Positions 1-7,084 of a stretch of DNA of 7,791 bases are shown here, piece by piece. The stretch is taken from positions 6,054-13,844 of the forward strand of contig DHHB01000054.1 in the NCBI GenBank assembly GCA_002403075.1, read 5' to 3'. The translations under genes and the position numbers were made by a program. Origin of the DNA: a bacterium UBP1_UBA4783 (GTDB taxonomy: Bacteria; Krumholzibacteriota; Krumholzibacteriia; Krumholzibacteriales; Krumholzibacteriaceae). The notes under the pieces were generated by a model. The model had not been told where the DNA came from. It saw only the letters and a list, made by a program, of their open reading frames with translations, and did no database searches. The stretch's first letter is position 1, and each line of letters opens with the position of its first letter.

Positions 1-109
1 CCGGGAGACGATCCGGCTTCGCGCGGCGTATCACGCGCTCGACCTGCTCAGGCTCGCGCTCGAGGGGGCCGCGGAGGTCCTTGCGCCGTTCGCCGCGGAT
101 GGCGCATAA
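1..109 (+). CDS. cinA: CinA family protein, C-terminal end only (5' truncated by window edge)
   Basis: The reading frame is open from base 2 to a TAA and gives 35 residues starting RETIRLRAAYHALDLLRLAL. This resembles the last helix of the CinA C-terminal domain, where a G-D/N-R-E-x-I/V-R motif is followed by a hydrophobic ALxLLR helix. In characterised members this domain is a nicotinamide-nucleotide amidohydrolase (PncC), which converts NMN to nicotinate mononucleotide for NAD recycling. Full-length CinA also has an N-terminal MoCF-like domain, and whether one is present lies outside the window. cinA is often found close to recA, and in some Gram-positive bacteria it is co-induced with recA in competence. 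The thpR and recA genes further right support the assignment. Only a short tail is visible, so a stand-alone PncC cannot be excluded. Confidence 0.72.
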   Translation, partial: RETIRLRAAYHALDLLRLALEGAAEVLAPFAADGA

Positions 110-110
110 T
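81..110 (+). promoter_or_regulatory. Possible weak promoter for the flavoprotein gene
   Basis: A -10-like CATAAT (105-110, five of six matches to TATAAT) overlaps the cinA stop codon. It lies 18 bases after TTGCGC (81-86), which matches only the TTG half of a -35 element. AT-rich hexamers are uncommon here, which is the main reason to record it. The gene could equally be read from a cinA transcript, since the gap is only about 40 bases. Confidence 0.2.
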
Positions 111-137
111 ACGAAGAGAATGCTCATACATCGACGC

Positions 138-144
138 GGGAGGT
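138..144 (+). promoter_or_regulatory. Ribosome binding site that sets the flavoprotein start
   Basis: GGGAGGT ends seven bases before GTG at 152, an ideal spacing. The in-frame upstream GTG at 143 overlaps this Shine-Dalgarno sequence itself and so cannot use it. The start is therefore placed at 152. Confidence 0.7.
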
Positions 145-151
145 GCTCCGA

Positions 152-877
152 GTGAAAGCGTTCGTCGTGAACGGCAGTCCGCATACGGAGAAGGGGAACA
201 CGGCGCTCATCCTCGATCCCTTCGTCGAGGGGATGAAGGACGAGGGCGCCTCGGTGGACGTCGTCTACACGAAGAGGCTCGACGTCGCGCCGTGCGAGGG
301 GGATTACGCCTGCTGGTTCAAGACGCCGGGCGCGTGCTTCCGCCACGACGACATGGAGCGGATGCTGCCGCTCGCGTCCTCGGCCGATATACTCGTGTTC
401 GCGACGCCGGTCTACGTCGACGGGGCGACCGGGCCGCTCAAGAACTTCATGGACCGGCTCATTCCGATCGGGCATCCCGAAATCGAGGTCCGCGAAGGCC
501 ATTGCCGGCACCCGCAGCGCGAGAGGCTCGAGAACGGCGTGCTCGCGCTCGTCGCGAACTGCGGCTTCTGGGAGCTCGACAACTTCGACCCTCTCGTCGT
601 CCACATGAAGGCGGCCGCGAAGAACCTCGGGCGCGAGTACGCCGGGGCGCTGCTGCGTCCGCACGGCGGCGCGCTCCGTCCGATGATCGACGGCGCGATG
701 GGCGTGCAGGACGTCCTCGACGCGGCGAGGGAGGCCGGACGCGAGATCGTACGCCACGGCCGCATCTCCGAGCGCGCGATGAATATCGTGAGCCGCGAGC
801 TCCTCCCGCGCGAGACCTTCGTCGACATCGCCAACACGAGGATGAAACAGGCGCTCGACAAGCTGGAGCGCCGCTGA
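152..877 (+). CDS. Flavodoxin-fold NAD(P)H-dependent FMN oxidoreductase family protein, iron-sulfur flavoprotein-like
   Basis: The 241-residue cytoplasmic protein has a flavodoxin-like fold. Residues 4-10 (FVVNGSP) form the first strand and the FMN phosphate loop, completed by G15-N16-T17. ATPVY at 84-88 followed by GPLKNFMDR at 94-102 is the typical second flavin loop and following helix of the NADPH-dependent FMN reductase family. Between them is a cysteine motif, C48-x2-D51-x2-C54-x7-C62, followed by DDM. It has the layout of the compact CX2CX2CX(4-7)C motif of iron-sulfur flavoproteins, but the second Cys is Asp (codon GAT at 302-304). The last 100 residues (including VANCGFWE and FDPLVVHM) are a C-terminal region I do not recognise in detail. 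The role is probably electron transfer or reduction of a quinone or other small molecule with FMN; substrate and partner are unknown. A typical SD supports the GTG start. Family assignment is secure, but the presence of a cluster is inference. Confidence 0.85.
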   Translation: MKAFVVNGSPHTEKGNTALILDPFVEGMKDEGASVDVVYTKRLDVAPCEGDYACWFKTPGACFRHDDMERMLPLASSADILVFATPVYVDGATGPLKNFMDRLIPIGHPEIEVREGHCRHPQRERLENGVLALVANCGFWELDNFDPLVVHMKAAAKNLGREYAGALLRPHGGALRPMIDGAMGVQDVLDAAREAGREIVRHGRISERAMNIVSRELLPRETFVDIANTRMKQALDKLERR

Positions 878-921
878 CGGTTTTCGGCCGGGCGGCCCGC
901 GCGGCCTGAGAGGCGACCGGA

Positions 922-1479
922 ATGAGGCTGTTCTTCGCGGTGAAGATATCCGACGCGGTCGCGGCGGAGGTTTCCGCGGCGATGAAGGCGTTTCCCGTGC
1001 GCAATCCGCCGTGGCGCTGGATACCGCCCGAAAACATGCACCTCACGCTCAAGTTCCTCGGGGAGGTCGACGAGAGGCTCCTCGACGGACTCAAGGAGGC
1101 GGGCGCGGAGGCCGCCTCAGCGGCGAAGCCGTTCCGGATCGTCTACGGCCCCTTCGGCGCGTTCCCGAACCTCGCGAGACCGCGCGTTCTTTTTTTTCAA
1201 GCGGTCGAGGGCGCGCAGGGTCTCGCCGCGCTCGCGAAGGCGCTCGAGGAGGGGGCGGAGCGTCTCGGCGTCCCGCGCGAGGATCGTCCCTTCAGGGCGC
1301 ACCTCACGCTCGCCCGCGTGAAAGAGCCGCTCCCGCGCGCCATGGTGGAGAAGCTCGCGTCGGTTCCGGCCCTGCCGCCGCGGGCGGCTCAGGCGGTGGA
1401 CCGGTTCGTTCTCATGCGAAGCCATCTCGCCCGCTCGGGCGCGACGTACGAGGAGGTCGCGGGGTTCCCGCTCGCATGA
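922..1479 (+). CDS. thpR: RNA 2',3'-cyclic phosphodiesterase (2'-5' RNA ligase family, 2H phosphoesterase)
   Basis: The 185-residue length is normal for the family. Both catalytic HxTx tetrads are present: H40-L-T42-L within NMHLTLKFLG, and H127-L-T129-L within RAHLTLARVK. The N-terminus MRLFFAVKIS and the C-terminal strand around SHLARSGATYEEVAGFPL also match ThpR/LigT proteins. The two His-Thr pairs line the active site and hydrolyse 2',3'-cyclic phosphodiester RNA ends to 2'-phosphates; family members can also join tRNA halves through 2'-5' bonds in vitro. The physiological substrate is not settled. GAGAGG at 908-913 lies eight bases before the ATG. A 44-base gap separates it from the flavoprotein gene and 7 bases from the next gene, so it probably belongs to a left-hand operon with yihY. 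The gene contains an eight-T run (1190-1197) coding for part of VLFFQ. Confidence 0.93.
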   Translation: MRLFFAVKISDAVAAEVSAAMKAFPVRNPPWRWIPPENMHLTLKFLGEVDERLLDGLKEAGAEAASAAKPFRIVYGPFGAFPNLARPRVLFFQAVEGAQGLAALAKALEEGAERLGVPREDRPFRAHLTLARVKEPLPRAMVEKLASVPALPPRAAQAVDRFVLMRSHLARSGATYEEVAGFPLA

Positions 1480-1486
1480 TGACGCG

Positions 1487-2404
1487 ATGACGAACGCAGG
1501 ATTCGGGCGATCGATCGGCGGCGCCGCCAGGGCGGTCGCCGCGCTCTTCACCGCGACCGGGAAGCGCTGGGCCGGCGACAACATGCCCTCGATGTCCGCT
1601 TCGCTCGCCTTTCACGCGCTCCTCTCGATGGCGCCGCTCCTCCTCGTGCTCGTCGCGGTGTTCCGGCTCGTTCTGAGCAACGACGCCGTCGAGACGCAGA
1701 TCCTCACGCAGGTCGGACAGTCGCTCGGCGCCGAAGCGGCCGAGGGGGTCAGGATCGTTCTTCAGAACGCCGTGCGCGAACGCTCGAACGCGATCGTCGT
1801 CGGCGGCGGCACGATCGTCATGCTGCTCGTCTTCTCGGCGGGCTTTTTCCGTCAGCTCATTCACGCGCTCAACGTGGTCTGGCGGGTGAACGAGGAGAAG
1901 GCGGGGCTCGTGAGCGGCATCGTCCGGCTCGCGAGGGGGCACGCTCTCGCCTTCGCCATGGTAATCTGCATCGGGCTCTACCTCTATGCCTCGGTGCTCG
2001 TGAAGGCGGTCGCGATCATACCCGAGCAGGCGCTCGTCAACGCCTTCCCGTCGGCCGCGGGGTTCGTTTCCCAGCTCCCCCGGTATCTCGCCCCGGCATT
2101 CCTCTTCGTCCTCTTCACGCTCGTGTTCATGATCCTGCCCGCGCGGCGCATCTCGTGGCGCGACGTGTGGACGGGCTCGCTCCTCACGACGGTTCTCTTC
2201 GTCGCCTGCTACCGGCTCATTCAGCTCTACCTGCAGAGAACGGCGGTCACGTCGTACTACGGCGCGGCGGGGTCGTTCATCGTCATCCTGCTCTGGATCT
2301 ATTGGTCCGCGATGATCTTCCTCTTCGGGGCCGAGTTCGCGAAGGCCTACGCCGAGCGGTACGGAACGCTTGGGCGGCGGAGCGCCGGCGCTACTCGTTC
2401 CTGA
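1487..2404 (+). CDS. yihY: YihY/virulence factor BrkB family inner-membrane protein
   Basis: The 305-residue polytopic membrane protein has about six hydrophobic segments, near residues 38-62, 102-124, 152-178, 200-218, 228-248 and 262-284. Family landmarks are the N-terminal W28-x2-D31 preceding ASLAFHALLSMAPLLL, the FFRQLIHALNVVW segment at 120-132, and the signature YYGAAGSFIVILLWIYWSA (257-275) followed by GAEF (281-284). The function of this family is not established. The old name RNase BN for the E. coli member was a misassignment, and no nuclease motif is visible here. The start at 1487 is 7 bases after the thpR stop and has no good Shine-Dalgarno sequence, which suggests translation by re-initiation from thpR. 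Loop residues are short and the C-terminus is basic, as expected for a cytoplasmic tail. Confidence 0.88.
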   Translation: MTNAGFGRSIGGAARAVAALFTATGKRWAGDNMPSMSASLAFHALLSMAPLLLVLVAVFRLVLSNDAVETQILTQVGQSLGAEAAEGVRIVLQNAVRERSNAIVVGGGTIVMLLVFSAGFFRQLIHALNVVWRVNEEKAGLVSGIVRLARGHALAFAMVICIGLYLYASVLVKAVAIIPEQALVNAFPSAAGFVSQLPRYLAPAFLFVLFTLVFMILPARRISWRDVWTGSLLTTVLFVACYRLIQLYLQRTAVTSYYGAAGSFIVILLWIYWSAMIFLFGAEFAKAYAERYGTLGRRSAGATRS

Positions 2405-2407
2405 GCG

Positions 2408-2446
2408 CCTCCCGGGCTCATTTTCATTGAAATGGGCCCGTCGAGG
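2408..2446 (+). repeat. Long imperfect inverted repeat between yihY and recA, overlapping the recA -35
   Basis: The arms CGGGCTCATTT (2413-2423) and AAATGGGCCCG (2430-2440) pair over 11 positions with a single G-U wobble and a six-base loop. Outside a small internal loop, CCTC (2408-2411) pairs with GAGG (2443-2446). It begins only four bases after the yihY stop, so the RNA hairpin could protect or end the upstream transcript. There is no U-tract after it, so it is not a classical intrinsic terminator. Because its right arm contains the -35 hexamer of the recA promoter, it could also serve as a DNA operator. The two roles are not exclusive. Confidence 0.6.
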
Positions 2447-2455
2447 TGATATAAA
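2427..2455 (+). promoter_or_regulatory. recA promoter, sigma-70 type with extended -10
   Basis: TTGAAA (2427-2432) and TATAAA (2450-2455) are separated by exactly 17 bases, and TG at 2447-2448 gives an extended -10. Each hexamer matches the consensus at five of six positions. This AT-rich sequence stands out in a very GC-rich genome. Transcription would begin near 2462, giving a leader of about 112 bases before recA. No CTGT-N8-ACAG, GAAC-N4-GTTC or GTTC-N7-GTTC SOS box was found in the gap. Regulation may act through the overlapping dyad instead. Confidence 0.7.
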
Positions 2456-2465
2456 AAGAAGCCGG

Positions 2466-2480
2466 CGCCGCCGTGCGGCG
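2466..2480 (+). other. Small GC hairpin at the start of the recA leader
   Basis: CGCCGC (2466-2471) and GCGGCG (2475-2480) can form a six-pair stem with a three-base loop, directly after the predicted transcription start. It is followed by a purine-rich tract with repeated G runs up to 2508. Stems of this kind occur by chance in GC-rich DNA, so a stabilising or regulatory role is only a possibility. Confidence 0.3.
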
Positions 2481-2487
2481 GGGGCGG

Positions 2488-2496
2488 AGGAGGTGA
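2488..2496 (+). promoter_or_regulatory. Orphan perfect Shine-Dalgarno sequence in the recA leader
   Basis: AGGAGGTGA is fully complementary to the conserved 3' end of bacterial 16S rRNA, but no ATG, GTG or TTG follows at a usable distance; the next ATG is at 2552. It lies about 78 bases upstream of the recA start, inside the predicted leader. It could act as a ribosome standby or stalling site, or it may simply be part of a purine-rich tract. Confidence 0.35.
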
Positions 2497-2531
2497 CGGG
2501 AGGGGCGGAGAGCCGGCGCGTAAATCGTTTC

Positions 2532-2543
2532 ATTCGAACGAAT
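2532..2543 (+). repeat. Short dyad ATTCG-AA-CGAAT in the recA leader
   Basis: Two perfect five-base arms flank a two-base centre, about 70 bases after the predicted transcription start and 30 before the recA start codon. The centre is too small for an RNA hairpin loop, so if functional it is more likely a protein-binding site on DNA. It contains GAAC but lacks the GTTC partner of a Gram-positive type SOS box. Confidence 0.3.
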
Positions 2544-2559
2544 CAGGGGGGATGAAGGC

Positions 2560-2567
2560 GGGAGGGA
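2560..2567 (+). promoter_or_regulatory. recA ribosome binding site
   Basis: GGGAGGGA sits six bases before the ATG at 2574. This favours 2574 over the in-frame Met codon seven residues later, and so decides that RecA carries the full N-terminal extension. Confidence 0.7.
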
Positions 2568-2573
2568 CGAGCG

Positions 2574-3666
<1,093 letters not shown>

Positions 3667-3677
<11 letters not shown>

Positions 3678-4329
3678 CCGCGAAACGCCGGAGACGGTCG
3701 CGTCGATACGACGGCGCTGGGGAAAGCTCTATACCGTAACGACGTCGGGAGACCGTCGGTTTCTCGTCCTGCGGGACGGCTCGACCGAGCGGTTCCTCGA
3801 GCACGGCGCTCCGATTTCCCGCGATGATCTCGACACGCTCGCGGGGCCGGCGGCCCGGGCCGCCGGCCTCGCCTTGGCGTACCGGCTGCTCGCGGGACGG
3901 GATCGCACGGAGCGCGCGATACGCTCGGCCCTCGCGAAGGAGGGCGTGACGGCGCCCGAGGTGGTGGGCGACATCGTCGTCACCCTCCGGCGTCAAGGTT
4001 ATCTTGACGACCGGCGCCTCGCCTCCCATTATGTACGGTACGCGGCGACCCATCGGCCCGCGGGGCCGCACCTCATGCGGCGCCGGCTCCGCGCGGCCGG
4101 AGTGGACGACGATATCGTCGAGGAGGAGCTTCGCGGGGCGATGCCGCCGGAGCGCGAGCGGGAGATCGCACTCGCGCTCGCCCGCCGCAAGCTCGCCGGC
4201 GAAACGGATCGCGCGCGGGCGGCGCGGCGGATCCACGGTTTTCTCGCGCGGCGCGGATTCAGCGAGAGAGTGGTGAGCTCCATATGCGCGGCCATCCTCA
4301 GGGGCGCGCTGCCGGGAGAGGACGAATGA
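3667..4329 (+). CDS. recX: Regulatory protein RecX
   Basis: The 220-residue helical protein binds RecA filaments and limits or reshapes their activity. The N-terminal 60 residues include a short strand-rich part (KLYTVTTSGDRRFLVLRDG at 20-38), like the extra N-terminal segment in longer RecX proteins. The helical repeats follow: ALAYRLLAGRDRTERAIRSAL at 69-89, the hallmark GYLDDRRLASHYVRY at 111-125, RPAGPHLMRRRLRAAGV at 130-146, and a last repeat ending in FLARRGFSERVVSSI. GTG at 3667 lies inside the final codons of recA, an 11-base overlap. No strong Shine-Dalgarno sequence is seen (GAAGA is the best), and no other in-frame start precedes the strand-rich part. Translation is therefore probably coupled to recA, which keeps RecX well below RecA. 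The gene ends in an ATGA overlap with alaS. Confidence 0.93.
4314..4321 (+). promoter_or_regulatory. alaS ribosome binding site within recX
   Basis: GGGAGAGG inside the end of recX precedes the ATG at 4326 with normal spacing. An in-frame ATG at 4284 would add 14 residues (MRGHPQGRAAGRGR) that do not resemble AlaRS, whereas MTRNDWPAHEIRRSFIEFF begins as the family does. The start is therefore 4326, overlapping the recX TGA as ATGA. Confidence 0.75.
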
Positions 4330-7007
4330 CGCGGAACGATTGGCCGGCGCACGAGATCAGGCGCTCGTTCATAGAATTCTTCAAGGCCCGCGGCCACGAG
4401 GAGGTGCCGAGCGCCCCCCTCGTGCCGAAGGGGGATCCGACGCTGCTCTTCACCTCCGCGGGCATGGTGCAGTTCAAGGATCTCTATCTCCATCCGCACA
4501 ACCTCCCGTACCGGCGAGCGACGAGCGTCCAGAAGTGCCTGCGCGCGGGGGATCTCGAGAGCGTCGGACGGACGCTGCGCCACCATACGTTCTTCGAGAT
4601 GCTCGGCAACTTCAGCTTCGGCGACTACTTCAAGCGCGAGGCGATCCAGTGGGCGTGGGAGTACTGCATCGACGTGCTCGATCTCCCCGTCGAGAAGCTC
4701 TCGGTGAGCGTCTTCGAGGACGACGACGAGGCGTACGACATCTGGAACCGGGAGATCGGCGTCCCCGCCGCGAAGATCGTGCGGCTCGGCCGCAAGGACA
4801 ACTTCTGGGGCCCGGTCGGCGCGACCGGCATCTGCGGGCCCTGCAGCGAGATCTATTTCGACAGCGGCCCCGAACGGGGGTGCGGCAGGAGCTCCTGCGC
4901 GACCGGGTGCGACTGCGACCGGTACCTCGAGTTCTGGAACCTCGTCTTCCCGCAGTTCTTTCTCGAGGAGGGCGGCGTCTACCGTCCGCTCGAGAAGCCC
5001 GGCATCGACACGGGCCTCGGGCTCGAGCGTCTCGCGATGATCCTGCAGGGGGTCGAGGACAACTACCACACCGATCTCTTCGAGCCGATCGTGGAGCCGC
5101 TTCTCGACCTCTTCCCTCCCGAGCGGCGCATCACCGCCGAGGACCGGAGAGGGATCAACATGGTGGCCGATCACGCCCGCGCACTCGCCTTTACGATCTC
5201 CGAGGGGATCTATCCCTCGAACGAGGGGCGCGGCTACCTCGTGCGGCGGCTGCTCCGCCGCGCGCTCACGCGGTTCTACTCCTACGGCGTCGAGGAGCCG
5301 TTCCTGCACCGCCTCGTCGACGCGGTCGTCGACGCGATGCGCGCCGATTATCCCGAGCTCGAGGCGAGGAGAGGCGACGTGAAGAAGATCGTCAAGGCCG
5401 AGGAGGAGAGCTTCTTCCGCACGCTCGAGGACGGCAAGGCGCGTTTCGCCGCGATCGCGCGCGAGACGAAGGAGCGGGGCGAGGCCGTCATCGACGGCGA
5501 GCGTGTGTTTCTCCTCCACGACACGTACGGATTTCCGCTCGAGCTCACGCGCGCCCTCGCGGCGTCCGAGTCGCTCGGCGTCGACGAGGCGGGGTTCGAG
5601 GCGGCGATGGAAGGACAGCGCCGGCGCGCGCAGGAGCAGAGCTCCTTCGCCGCGGGCGGCGCGGAGATCGTCTCGATGCGCCGCGTGACCGAGGGCCCGA
5701 GCTCCGAGTTCGTCGGCTACGAGAGCCTCGGCGCCGACGCCGCGGCGCGGAGCTGGCGTCTCGTCGAGCGTTCCTCGCGGCCCGGCATCCCGTGGAGCTC
5801 GCCCGACGGCTTCGGCCTCGAGATCGTAGTCGACCGCACGCCTTTCTACGCGACGTCGGGCGGGCAGGCGGCCGACGAGGGCTGGATCGAGATCGGCGGG
5901 CGCCGGCTCGAGGTGAAGGACGTCGTGAAACGCGGGGGAGAGATCGTGCACGTCGCCGAGTGGCCGGGGACCGCCGAGGAGGCGGAGCGGCTCTTCGCCG
6001 CGCCCGGATGCGTCGCGCTCGAGGTGAACACCGAGGAGCGCCTCGCGATCGCCCGGAACCACACGGCGACGCATCTGCTCCACGCGGCGCTGCGCGCGGT
6101 CGTCGGCGGCCACGTCGCGCAGGCGGGTTCGCTCGTCGAGGGGGACCGGCTGCGGTTCGATTTCAACCACTACGAGCCCGTTCCGCGCGAGGCGCTGCGC
6201 GAGATCGAGCGGCGCGTGAACGGCTGGGTGCGCGACGCCGCCGAGGTCCGCACGGAATCGATGGGATACCGCGAGGCCGTCGCGAACGGCGTGACGGCGC
6301 TCTTCGACGAGAAATACGGCGAGCGGGTGCGCGTCGTGCGCGTGGAGGGGGTCTCCGCGGAGCTCTGCGGCGGGACGCACCTGCGGAACACCGGCCAGAT
6401 CGGCCTCTTCCTCGTCGTCGCCGAGAGCGGCGTGGCGGCGGGGGTGCGGCGGATCGAGGCCGTGACGGGGACCGCGGCGCTGCGGCACGTGCACGCCCTC
6501 ATGGAGGGACAGGATGAGATCGCCGAGCTGCTCCGCGTCTCGCGCGGCGAGGTTTTCGCCCGCGTGCGCGCCCTCGCGGCCGAAACGGACGCGCTGCGCC
6601 GCGAGATCAAGCGGGCGGAGAAGGGGGGCGCGGGGGACGCGCTCGACCGGATCATCGCCTCGGGCGCGCGCGTGGACGGCGTTCTCGTCGCCGTCGGGCG
6701 GCTCGACGTGAAGGATCTCGGGGCGCTCCGCAACCAGGCGGACGCGTTCCGGGGCAAGGTCGCGGGCGGGGTCGCGGTTCTCGCCGCCGAGCTCAACGAG
6801 AAGATGCAGTACATCGTCGCCGTGAGCGACGATCTCGTCGAGCGCGGCGTCGCCGCCGACGCCCTCGTTCGCGAGCTCGGGCCCGTGGCGGGAGGAGGCG
6901 GGGGCGGCAAGAAGCACCTCGCCCAGCTCGGCACGAAGGATCTCGAGAGCGTCGATCGCGTGTTCGAAGCCGCCGGCGCCGCCGTCAGACGGCTTCTCTC
7001 GAAATAA
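4326..7007 (+). CDS. alaS: Alanine--tRNA ligase
   Basis: The 893-residue class II synthetase attaches alanine to tRNA-Ala and hydrolyses Ser- and Gly-tRNA-Ala errors; the E. coli enzyme has 876 residues. The catalytic domain has TSAGMVQFKD (43-52), the motif 2 region RATSVQKCLRAG to RHHTFFEMLGNFSFGDYF (64-102), and motif 3 GIDTGLGLER (226-235). A four-Cys cluster, C186-x4-C191-x3-C195-x-C197, precedes DRYLEFWNLVF and is similar to that of many non-enterobacterial AlaRS proteins. The editing region starts around RTPFYATSGGQ (504-514). It carries the full metal-site set H579-TAT-H583 and C681-GGT-H685, equivalent to H564, H568, C666 and H670 of E. coli. A coiled-coil-like stretch near 735-760 leads to the C-Ala domain with the Gly-rich run before KKHLAQLG. 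Nothing appears broken. It is the last gene of the recA-recX-alaS set. Confidence 0.98.
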   Translation: MTRNDWPAHEIRRSFIEFFKARGHEEVPSAPLVPKGDPTLLFTSAGMVQFKDLYLHPHNLPYRRATSVQKCLRAGDLESVGRTLRHHTFFEMLGNFSFGDYFKREAIQWAWEYCIDVLDLPVEKLSVSVFEDDDEAYDIWNREIGVPAAKIVRLGRKDNFWGPVGATGICGPCSEIYFDSGPERGCGRSSCATGCDCDRYLEFWNLVFPQFFLEEGGVYRPLEKPGIDTGLGLERLAMILQGVEDNYHTDLFEPIVEPLLDLFPPERRITAEDRRGINMVADHARALAFTISEGIYPSNEGRGYLVRRLLRRALTRFYSYGVEEPFLHRLVDAVVDAMRADYPELEARRGDVKKIVKAEEESFFRTLEDGKARFAAIARETKERGEAVIDGERVFLLHDTYGFPLELTRALAASESLGVDEAGFEAAMEGQRRRAQEQSSFAAGGAEIVSMRRVTEGPSSEFVGYESLGADAAARSWRLVERSSRPGIPWSSPDGFGLEIVVDRTPFYATSGGQAADEGWIEIGGRRLEVKDVVKRGGEIVHVAEWPGTAEEAERLFAAPGCVALEVNTEERLAIARNHTATHLLHAALRAVVGGHVAQAGSLVEGDRLRFDFNHYEPVPREALREIERRVNGWVRDAAEVRTESMGYREAVANGVTALFDEKYGERVRVVRVEGVSAELCGGTHLRNTGQIGLFLVVAESGVAAGVRRIEAVTGTAALRHVHALMEGQDEIAELLRVSRGEVFARVRALAAETDALRREIKRAEKGGAGDALDRIIASGARVDGVLVAVGRLDVKDLGALRNQADAFRGKVAGGVAVLAAELNEKMQYIVAVSDDLVERGVAADALVRELGPVAGGGGGGKKHLAQLGTKDLESVDRVFEAAGAAVRRLLSK

Positions 7008-7010
7008 GCG

Positions 7011-7040
7011 GCGCCGCGGCCGCCTCGGAAGGCGGGGCGC
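7011..7040 (+). other. GC hairpin just after alaS, possible weak transcription end or RNA-stabilising stem
   Basis: CCGCCT (7020-7025) pairs with AGGCGG (7030-7035) across a CGGA tetraloop. Past a four-base bulge the stem continues with GCGCC (7011-7015) and GGCGC (7036-7040). It begins four bases after the alaS stop codon. There is no U-tract, so intrinsic termination is not assured; a Rho-dependent end or read-through into the exporter gene is equally possible. Confidence 0.4.
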
Positions 7041-7073
7041 GGCGGATGCGGCGGTCAGCGGATGAAAAACCCA

Positions 7074-7078
7074 CGGAG
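7074..7078 (+). promoter_or_regulatory. Ribosome binding site that sets the exporter start
   Basis: CGGAG lies six bases before ATG 7085. An in-frame ATG at 7046 would place 13 extra mostly charged residues ahead of the signal peptide and has no well-placed Shine-Dalgarno sequence. The in-frame ATG at 7091 is too far from this site. Confidence 0.5.
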
Positions 7079-7084
7079 TTCGAA

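Noticed and set aside
883..908. GC-rich inverted repeat (GGCCG ... CGGCC) between the flavoprotein gene and thpR, considered as terminator
   Set aside because: No U-tract follows. T residues precede the repeat instead, and such short GC pairs arise frequently by chance here.
2493..2555. Possible 20-residue leader peptide starting at GTG 2493 in the recA leader
   Set aside because: The GTG is part of the SD-like AGGAGGTGA, the upstream G run is a poor ribosome site, and the peptide has no attenuator-like codon run. It cannot be supported.
4029..6917. A 962-codon open frame on the minus strand, antisense to alaS and the end of recX
   Set aside because: Its product is Arg/Ala/Glu/Asp/His-rich with no recognisable domain. 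It mirrors the GC-biased codon pattern of alaS, and alaS is clearly the real gene.
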